From contig CALQQQ010000017.1 of assembly GCA_943332745.1 (NCBI GenBank), positions 1-11,245 of the forward strand: a stretch of 11,245 bases of DNA, in the 5' to 3' direction. The notes beneath the pieces were generated by a model. That model had not been told where the DNA came from, did no database searches, and was given only the letters and a program-made list of their open reading frames with translations. Below, piece by piece: positions 6,152 through 11,245 of the stretch. The DNA is from Opitutus sp. GAS368 (lineage in GTDB: Bacteria; Verrucomicrobiota; Verrucomicrobiae; Opitutales; UBA953). Position 1 is the stretch's first letter. Each line of letters starts with the position of its first letter. Both the position numbers and the translations under genes were made by a program.

Positions 6152-6769
6152 ATGAAGCGTTTCACCTTCCTTCTCGCTCTCGCCGCCCTAAGCGTCGGTT
6201 GCACCTCCCGTATCCCCGAGGGTTTCAATCCTTTGTCCTCCGGCAACAGCAGTTTCGGCGGCCCTGACTCGCTCGACACCCGCTCGGCCAATGCGCGTCG
6301 TGACGCCCTCGCCAACGCCATCCGCGCCGGCAATATTCCGCCCGAAGCCATTCTTGCCACGGTCTACTTCGAATTCGACAAGTACACCGTCTCGGCTTCG
6401 GAGCGCGCCAAGGTCGACGCCGTCGCCGGTCGCGTGAAGGCCACCGAGGTCATCATCGCCGGTTACACCGACACCTTCGGCACCGAAGAATACAACTTGG
6501 GTCTTTCCGATCGTCGCGCCCAATCCGTCCGCGATTATCTCGTGAAGCTCGGCTCGAACCAGGCTAAGTCTGAAATCATGGCCCTAGGTTCCCAGCACGC
6601 CAACAAGAATGCCGCCGGTCGCCAGTCTGGCGCCAAGGATCGCAAGGCGGTCATCGTCGACGTGAACTACGGAGGTCCCGTTTCCGCCGCCCCTGCCGCT
6701 GCCCCCGCTGCTCGTTCGGTGGCCGCACCGGCCGCTGGTTCCGCGCCAGCTCCGGTCACTGCTCTCTGA
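6152..6769 (+). CDS. OmpA/Pal-like peptidoglycan-binding envelope protein, probable lipoprotein
   Basis: A 205-residue protein with a signal peptide ending ALSVGC. C17 is probably lipid-modified, although Ser at -3 is off the usual Leu/Val/Ile. The longer open frame back to 6023 overlaps moeB and hides this signal, so the ATG at 6152 is chosen. A Ser/Gly/Asn-rich linker (about 18-45) leads to an OmpA C-terminal domain (about 68-173). Its motifs are VYFEFDKYTVS, the ligand loop IIAGYTDTFGTEEYN (D107), and NLGLSDRRAQSVRDYL (R122), the pattern that binds meso-diaminopimelate in peptidoglycan. The C-terminal 30 residues are almost all Ala and Pro with Ser, Val and Gly, which is not part of the fold. 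The likely role is to tie the outer membrane to the cell wall, as Pal does, but no tol genes are adjacent. The gene ends 14 bases before a strong terminator. Confidence 0.88.
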   Translation: MKRFTFLLALAALSVGCTSRIPEGFNPLSSGNSSFGGPDSLDTRSANARRDALANAIRAGNIPPEAILATVYFEFDKYTVSASERAKVDAVAGRVKATEVIIAGYTDTFGTEEYNLGLSDRRAQSVRDYLVKLGSNQAKSEIMALGSQHANKNAAGRQSGAKDRKAVIVDVNYGGPVSAAPAAAPAARSVAAPAAGSAPAPVTAL

Positions 6770-6783
6770 GCGAGTTGCTACGG

Positions 6784-6821
6784 CAACAAAAAGGCCCGCC
6801 TTCTGGCGGGCCTTTTTGTTG
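6784..6821. terminator. Symmetrical, probably bidirectional intrinsic terminator
   Basis: CAACAAAAAGGCCCGCC (6784-6800) and GGCGGGCCTTTTTGTTG (6805-6821) are perfect 17-base inverted copies around a TTCT loop. The GGCCCGCC core is a strong G+C stem flanked by A5 on one side and T5 on the other, so it ends with a T-run in both directions. It lies between the convergent OmpA-like gene (stop at 6769) and the dsbD-like gene (stop at 6837) and should stop transcripts from each. Confidence 0.92.
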
Positions 6822-6836
6822 TCCGACTTCTCCGGC

Positions 6837-8867
6837 TTACGGTAGCGTCCCGAAGAGGTAGGCCAAGGTGCCGACGAACAGCGTGCCCGCGGCCAGCTTG
6901 GCCGTCAGACGTTCCTTGTCGGTGCGATGCAGGGCACCCCAGCGACCGAGCACCCAGCAGGCGGTGGCGATGACGGCGAGGCCCAGCGAGGCATCGCGTA
7001 CCCAGGCCGCGTCTTCGACGAGTGCATTGAGTACCCAGAGCAGGTAGAGCGCATAGGCGAAGAGAGGGAAAGACATGCCTTGTTTCAGGGATTCCATCCA
7101 CTCGCCGGGGCGCGGTAACATCGCAGCGAGACGAGGGAACATGGATAGTAAGAGGTAGGGCAGGGCCATGCCGAGGCCGATGACCGTGAAGAAGAGCAAG
7201 GTCTCTCCGGTGCTCCGCTCCTTGTCCAAGGCGAAGCCCAGTGCGGCGCCGAGGCCGGGGGCCGTACAAGGCGTCGCGACTACCGTGGCGAGCACGCCAG
7301 AAAGGAAGGTGGCGACGCGGCCGTCGCCTTCGCCGGCGGAGACGCCGCCCAGGCCGACTCCGATCTCGAAGACGCCCGCGAGGCTCAGTCCAAGGACGAT
7401 CATCAGCACGCAGGTACCGAGGACGAAGCCGGGCGATTGCATCTGAAAGCCCCAGCCGACGGACGAGCCACCGGATTTAAGTCCGATGATGAGCAGCGCG
7501 AGGGCGAGGAAGCTGGCGATGACGCCAGCGGAGTAGAGCAGGCCGTTGAGGATGACAGTGCGACGGGAGGCGCCAGCTTCCTTGGCGAAACCGAGGACCT
7601 TGAGGCCGATCATCGGGAAGACGCAGGGCATCAGGTTGAGGAGGATACCGCCGCCGAAGGCCAGTAGGATCCAGAAGGCGAAGGTGTGCGTGATGGTTTC
7701 GGCCTGATAGGATTTACCGGCGGAGACAGCTTTGAGCGCGGCGACGACTTCGGTGCCGGTGAGCGCTTCGGAGAGCACGGCTGGTGGTTGGCCGGTCTTA
7801 AGCAAAACGTTGAGCGGGATGCCGGTGCGACCGTATTTACCGAGCTCGTTCGCGATGACCGAATCTTTCTTCGTCCAGTCGGCCTTGAGCATCACTACGC
7901 CCGCTTGGGTGAGCGACTTGGCCACGTCTTCCTGGGTGTAGACGCGTTTGTTGACCTGGCAGGTGGCGCACCAGCGGGCCGTGAAGTCGACATACACGAT
8001 CTTGCCATCGGCGAGGGCTTTGGCCTGGACCTCGGGTGACCAAGGTTGCCATTCGATTCCGCCGGCGTGCGGCTTAGTGGTTTCAATCGCGGCCGGCTTG
8101 GTCGCGGCGGCTTCCAGTTTGACGTTGATGTCGACGAAGCCGCCATCTTCCGCGCGCGTCGTGAAGTTAAGCGGGCCAGAGTTGAGGGTCTCCGTGGCGT
8201 CCCTTAGTTCGATGGTCATTTTCCCGCCGGATCTTTTCTGCATCACGGTCGCATTGGGGGTGACGAAGTTACGTTCCGGGAACCAGATTTCGTTCAGTTT
8301 GCGGTCGCTGGGCAGTACGATGGTCAGCGTCTTGCCGTCACTCGTGCCTGTGGTCGGAATGACTGGCCGAAAATTCGGGTAAAGCTTCCGGTCATATTTA
8401 TAGGCCGCGTTCCCTGGGCCGACCTTCAGCGTGAGCTCGACCTGCTTGTCATACGGCCAGCAGCCTTTGTCGTCGCATTCCAGCCACTCGGCCTTGCCCT
8501 TGAGGACGACCGTTCCCGTCTTGCCTGCGGGGATAGCGACTTCAATCAGGACGAGCGTCTCATCTTCGTACACGAAGTTCATGATGCCGGCTTGGTCGAG
8601 CAGCTTGGGGCCAGGCCAGATGAAACCACCGATGGTTGTGCCGGATTTCTCGGCCCACTCGATGGTTGGCGAAGCACCGGCGTCTCCGGGATTCTTCCAG
8701 TAGACATGGAAATGCGGGTCGCAACGGAAGCGGAGGGCGATGAGGGCTTTTTCGCCGGCCCGGACGTCGGGGGTGAGGTTGACTAGGTCCACCTTCGTGC
8801 GGACAGCGGCCGAGAGGTCGCCCAGCAGGGTAAACAGCGAGAGCAGACTAAGGGCGAGGAGTCTCAT
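6837..8867 (-). CDS. DsbD-like thiol:disulfide interchange protein with internal thioredoxin domain
   Basis: A 676-residue membrane protein that would carry electrons from cytoplasmic thioredoxin to periplasmic thiol proteins. A signal peptide (1-20) precedes an N-terminal DsbD-alpha-like domain (about 22-150) with a cysteine pair C131/C136 in WLECDDKGCWPYD. After a beta-rich linker comes a thioredoxin-fold domain (about 272-382) with the redox site W299-C300-A-T-C303 and a cis-proline loop GIP (P351). The C-terminal part (about 395-676) has eight predicted membrane helices with the transporter cysteines C415 in LMPCVFPM and C534 in ATPCTAPGLG. All six cysteines needed for a relay are present. 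In Escherichia coli DsbD the thioredoxin domain is C-terminal; here it lies before the membrane domain. Both positions would be periplasmic, so function is likely kept. The ATG has a Shine-Dalgarno sequence, and the gene follows the ATP-grasp-like gene by 49 bp. Confidence 0.9.
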   Translation of the reverse strand: MRLLALSLLSLFTLLGDLSAAVRTKVDLVNLTPDVRAGEKALIALRFRCDPHFHVYWKNPGDAGASPTIEWAEKSGTTIGGFIWPGPKLLDQAGIMNFVYEDETLVLIEVAIPAGKTGTVVLKGKAEWLECDDKGCWPYDKQVELTLKVGPGNAAYKYDRKLYPNFRPVIPTTGTSDGKTLTIVLPSDRKLNEIWFPERNFVTPNATVMQKRSGGKMTIELRDATETLNSGPLNFTTRAEDGGFVDINVKLEAAATKPAAIETTKPHAGGIEWQPWSPEVQAKALADGKIVYVDFTARWCATCQVNKRVYTQEDVAKSLTQAGVVMLKADWTKKDSVIANELGKYGRTGIPLNVLLKTGQPPAVLSEALTGTEVVAALKAVSAGKSYQAETITHTFAFWILLAFGGGILLNLMPCVFPMIGLKVLGFAKEAGASRRTVILNGLLYSAGVIASFLALALLIIGLKSGGSSVGWGFQMQSPGFVLGTCVLMIVLGLSLAGVFEIGVGLGGVSAGEGDGRVATFLSGVLATVVATPCTAPGLGAALGFALDKERSTGETLLFFTVIGLGMALPYLLLSMFPRLAAMLPRPGEWMESLKQGMSFPLFAYALYLLWVLNALVEDAAWVRDASLGLAVIATACWVLGRWGALHRTDKERLTAKLAAGTLFVGTLAYLFGTLP

Positions 8868-8874
8868 AGGCTTA

Positions 8875-8878
8875 CCTT
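8875..8878 (-). promoter_or_regulatory. Ribosome binding site of the dsbD-like gene
   Basis: On the minus strand the bases before the ATG read CCAAGGTAAGCCT; AAGG sits seven bases before the start codon. This is the only clear Shine-Dalgarno-like element among the nine gene starts visible in the window, and it supports 8867 as the start. Confidence 0.55.
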
Positions 8879-8916
8879 GGGCTTTAAGCCGGCAGGAAGC
8901 AAGGCGACGTAGGGCC

Positions 8917-10305
8917 TCAGGGGACCAGATGGCAGGGGAGCAGGGCCGCGTCGCTCATCCCGTGGATGATCTTCTTATCGGCTGGGCAGAAGGTCGAAAG
9001 GATGCCGGAAAGTTCAACCGTATCACCAGCAACGAAGAAGTAGGGGCAGAGCCGGACGCGGCCGTCGGCGGGGACCACCGACCCGTCGTCGGCGAAGACC
9101 GGGTGGGTCAAGCGCGAGGGCTTGTGGTATTCCTGCATCACGTGGAAGGTTTCGTTGTCGGGGTTGAGCGCGTTCTCGATAGCCTCGAGCCATTCTTCAC
9201 GGGAGACGTCGCTACCGAGCGTCACCGAGCGGGCGCCCCAGGCGGTCTCGTGGAAGCCGCTGGCCTTGATGATGAGGTTACGTTCACGTTGCGAGGCCTC
9301 GGCGAGCTCGGTCCACTCGCGGATCGGGCGGCCGGCGAAGCCAGGCGCATGCAGGACAGCCGTCGGCGGCAACTCGGTCTTCTCCATGATCCACGTCTGC
9401 GGGACGATGCGGAAGAGGGCCTCGTGGTGGTCCTCCGGCAGGTTTTCCTTCCAGAACTCGGCGAGCTGCGGATGGTGGAGCAGGGCGAGGCCGAGCTTCT
9501 CTTCCTGGAACGCCTTCATTGGCGGCGTGAGCATCAGCGTGCCGGCCTCGACTGCGTTGAAGATGCCGTCGGCGCCCTTCACGTTGGCGAGGTCGAAGAG
9601 TTCGAAGAAGCGGTAGAGGATGTCGACGCGACGCGGGGCGCCGTCGACGGGAATGTAGGAGCCGTCGCCCATCTGCATGATCTGCGCGGGTTCGACGATG
9701 TGGACATCGTGGCCGAGGGTACGGAGCTTTTCGCCGAGCCACTCGAATTCTGGCCGATAGGTCGCGGCCTCTTCGCTGACGACGATGGCGACCAGCGGGA
9801 ACTTCTCCTTCGGCGTGAGGCGTGCCAACGAGGCCATGAAACGGTCGGGCATTGCGGAGGAGCCGATTACGCGGGGGAAGTCCTCGGCGTAGACCTCATT
9901 GAGGTAGGCCGTGAGGCCAACACCGCCAGGGACGCTATCGAGTTCGGTCATCGTGAAGCCGCCTTCAGTGATGAGAAGGTCTGGGCGCAGGACGACCGGA
10001 CACTGGCCTTTCACGGCCCGATGTCGGCCATGTTCGATGAGGCCGGCGGGCTTATAGCGATCGAGGTACTCGGCGACCCACGGGGCGTAGAGCTCTCGAT
10101 TGCGGAGGATCTTTTTGTTTGTAAACGAACGGACGTAGAGTCGTTCGAGCGCGCGGTGGTAGCTCAGGCAGGCGGCACCGATACGCTTGAGATCTCGAAG
10201 CTGCGCCTCGGTGATGGGCCATGGCTCCGGTGAAAGCTTCCAGATCTTCTCCGCGAAGAGCGGGGTATCGAGGAGCTTCTGGCGGAGAGTGTCCCGGGTC
10301 GGCAT
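8917..10305 (-). CDS. Uncharacterised protein, probable circularly permuted ATP-grasp fold
   Basis: A 462-residue protein without signal peptide or membrane segment, so probably cytoplasmic. I do not recognise a named family member, but several segments resemble circularly permuted ATP-grasp ligases (the glutathionylspermidine-synthase-like group). These are VVLRPDLLITEGGFTMTELD followed by SVPGGVG (104-130), which parallels the R-x-D...E-x-N...P block; VDILYRFFELFD (227-238); and GIFNAVEAGTLMLTPPMKAF with EEKLGLALL (247-276). Further matches are NLIIKASGFHETAWGARS (343-360), a possible ATP-lysine and glycine loop, FHVMQEYHKPS (387-397), and VRLCPYFFV (417-425). Such enzymes join a carboxylate to an amine using ATP, but the substrate is unknown and catalysis is inferred. 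The ATG lies 13 bases after the prfB stop on the same strand, and dsbD follows, so the three are probably co-transcribed. No Shine-Dalgarno sequence precedes the start; the leader instead contains TCCTCC. Confidence 0.6.
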   Translation of the reverse strand: MPTRDTLRQKLLDTPLFAEKIWKLSPEPWPITEAQLRDLKRIGAACLSYHRALERLYVRSFTNKKILRNRELYAPWVAEYLDRYKPAGLIEHGRHRAVKGQCPVVLRPDLLITEGGFTMTELDSVPGGVGLTAYLNEVYAEDFPRVIGSSAMPDRFMASLARLTPKEKFPLVAIVVSEEAATYRPEFEWLGEKLRTLGHDVHIVEPAQIMQMGDGSYIPVDGAPRRVDILYRFFELFDLANVKGADGIFNAVEAGTLMLTPPMKAFQEEKLGLALLHHPQLAEFWKENLPEDHHEALFRIVPQTWIMEKTELPPTAVLHAPGFAGRPIREWTELAEASQRERNLIIKASGFHETAWGARSVTLGSDVSREEWLEAIENALNPDNETFHVMQEYHKPSRLTHPVFADDGSVVPADGRVRLCPYFFVAGDTVELSGILSTFCPADKKIIHGMSDAALLPCHLVP

Positions 10306-10318
10306 GACGGCGGAGGAC

Positions 10319-11245
10319 TTAGTCCTCGATCTTGATGTCCTTATTGCGCGTGCGCGGACCGCCGGCGCGGAGCCAGCCGTTGATGAACGCGTCGATGTCG
10401 CCGTCCATGACCGCCTGGATATTGCCCGTCTCGACGCCGGTGCGGAGGTCCTTCACCATCTGGTAGGGCTGGAAGACGTAGGAACGAATCTGGTTACCCC
10501 AGCCGATGTCGCCCTTCTCGCCGTAATATTTCTCCATCTCGGCGCGCTTGTCGTCGATGGTTTTTTCGTAGATACGTGCGCGCAGGATCTTCATCGCGAG
10601 GGCGCGGTTCTTGACCTGGGAGCGTTCGCGCTGACAGGCCACGACGATGCCCGTCGGAATGTGCGTGAGGCGGACCGCGGATTCGGTCTTATTGACGTGC
10701 TGTCCGCCCTTACCGCTGGAACGGTAGACATCGACGCGCAGGTCGGCTTCGTTGACCTCGACGTCGATGTCGTCATCGATTTCGGCGACGACGTCGACCG
10801 AGGCGAAGGACGTGTGGCGACGGGCGTTGGCGTCGAAAGGGGAGATACGCACGAGGCGATGGACGCCGCGTTCGGCCTTGACGTAGCCGTAGGCGTTGGG
10901 GCCTTCGAGTCGGAACGTGGCCTGGCTGATGCCAGCGCCTTCACCTTCGGCGATGTCTTCGACTTCGATCTTGAAGCCACGACGTTCGGCCCAGCGGGTA
11001 TACATGCGGTAGAGCAGGTCGGCCCAATCGTTAGACTCCGTGCCGCCGGCACCGGCCTTGACGGTGACGATGGCGTTGGAGCGGTCGTGCAGGCCGGAAA
11101 GGAACGAGGCAATTTCGAGCTCCGAGACGGCAGCGAGCAGATCGGTGCCAAGCTTGCGGAGTTCCTCGACTTCGGCGTCGGCGGTACCGTCAGGGGATTC
11201 GGTGATGAGCTCGGCAAGGGTCTTGGCGTCTTCGATCTGGCGCCG
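10319..11245 (-). CDS. prfB: Peptide chain release factor 2 (RF2), 5' end outside window
   Basis: The frame is open from the window's right edge to a TAA at 10321-10319, giving 308 visible residues. An ATG at 11005 is internal, because the translation upstream of it continues the family sequence ([19 protein letters not shown] leads straight into [11 protein letters not shown]). RF2 ends translation at UGA and UAA. The anticodon-like tripeptide SPF (codons at 10843-10835, in [13 protein letters not shown]) identifies RF2 rather than RF1, which has PxT. The peptidyl-tRNA hydrolysis motif GGQ lies at 10708-10700 in [14 protein letters not shown]. About 50-60 N-terminal residues are missing, including the place where many bacteria have the programmed +1 frameshift, so that cannot be judged here. 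The protein ends with a charged tail ([11 protein letters not shown]) beyond the usual end. It heads a leftward unit with the ATP-grasp-like gene. Confidence 0.96.
   Translation of the reverse strand, partial: RRQIEDAKTLAELITESPDGTADAEVEELRKLGTDLLAAVSELEIASFLSGLHDRSNAIVTVKAGAGGTESNDWADLLYRMYTRWAERRGFKIEVEDIAEGEGAGISQATFRLEGPNAYGYVKAERGVHRLVRISPFDANARRHTSFASVDVVAEIDDDIDVEVNEADLRVDVYRSSGKGGQHVNKTESAVRLTHIPTGIVVACQRERSQVKNRALAMKILRARIYEKTIDDKRAEMEKYYGEKGDIGWGNQIRSYVFQPYQMVKDLRTGVETGNIQAVMDGDIDAFINGWLRAGGPRTRNKDIKIED

Noticed and set aside
8740..10233. A 497-codon open frame on the plus strand, longer than the minus-strand gene it overlaps
   Set aside because: It is antisense to the dsbD-like 5' end and most of the ATP-grasp-like gene. 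Its translation is rich in Glu, Gly, Asp and Arg without recognisable motifs, as expected from the complement of a G+C-rich gene.
10319..11005. A short prfB starting at the ATG at 11005
   Set aside because: Translation of 11245-11006 in the same frame continues recognisable RF2 sequence ([17 protein letters not shown]), so the ATG is internal and the gene is truncated by the window.
10591..11217. A 208-codon minus-strand frame overlapping prfB
   Set aside because: Ser/Pro/Arg/Thr-rich shadow in another frame; the prfB frame carries the SPF and GGQ motifs and stays open to the window edge.

Overview
The window is a dense bacterial chromosomal segment of high G+C with ten protein-coding genes, two of them cut by the window edges. 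No stretch over 300 bases lacks a gene, and I see no RNA gene, CRISPR array, insertion sequence, integrase or attachment site. A secreted formylglycine sulfatase, a MoeB-rhodanese fusion, near-absence of Shine-Dalgarno sequences and a high-G+C housekeeping background fit a member of the Verrucomicrobiota/Planctomycetota group, perhaps an Opitutae-like verrucomicrobium. That placement is inference from gene style, not a sequence match.

Layout. Bases 1-1668 read rightward: the C-terminal part of a glutaredoxin-like protein, then a secreted sulfatase. Bases 1669-4879 read leftward as a probable unit in the order ruvX, truA, a secreted PEBP/YbhB-like protein, and a HupE/UreJ-type membrane protein. 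The sulfatase and HupE genes meet tail to tail with no spacer. From a 74-bp divergent region (4880-4953) the rightward moeB-rhodanese gene starts, followed by an OmpA/Pal-like envelope protein. A strong symmetrical terminator at 6784-6821 separates these from a second leftward unit (6837-11245): prfB (release factor 2, 5' end outside the window), a probable circularly permuted ATP-grasp protein of unknown substrate, and a DsbD-like thiol:disulfide interchange protein.

How the genes fit together. RuvX, TruA and RF2 are housekeeping functions (nucleic acid processing, tRNA modification, translation termination). MoeB-rhodanese probably activates and sulfurates a ubiquitin-like sulfur carrier. 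The sulfatase, PEBP protein, HupE protein, OmpA protein and DsbD all carry export signals or membrane segments and work in the envelope or periplasm. DsbD would supply reducing power there, and the truncated glutaredoxin is a separate thiol-redox protein.

The features most worth a second look are the domain order of the DsbD protein (thioredoxin domain placed before the membrane domain), the uncharacterised ATP-grasp-like protein between prfB and dsbD, and substitutions at usually conserved positions in RuvX, the PEBP protein and the sulfatase activation motif. I found no convincing new multi-gene defence or mobile system; the window mostly looks like ordinary core genome with a few unusual proteins.
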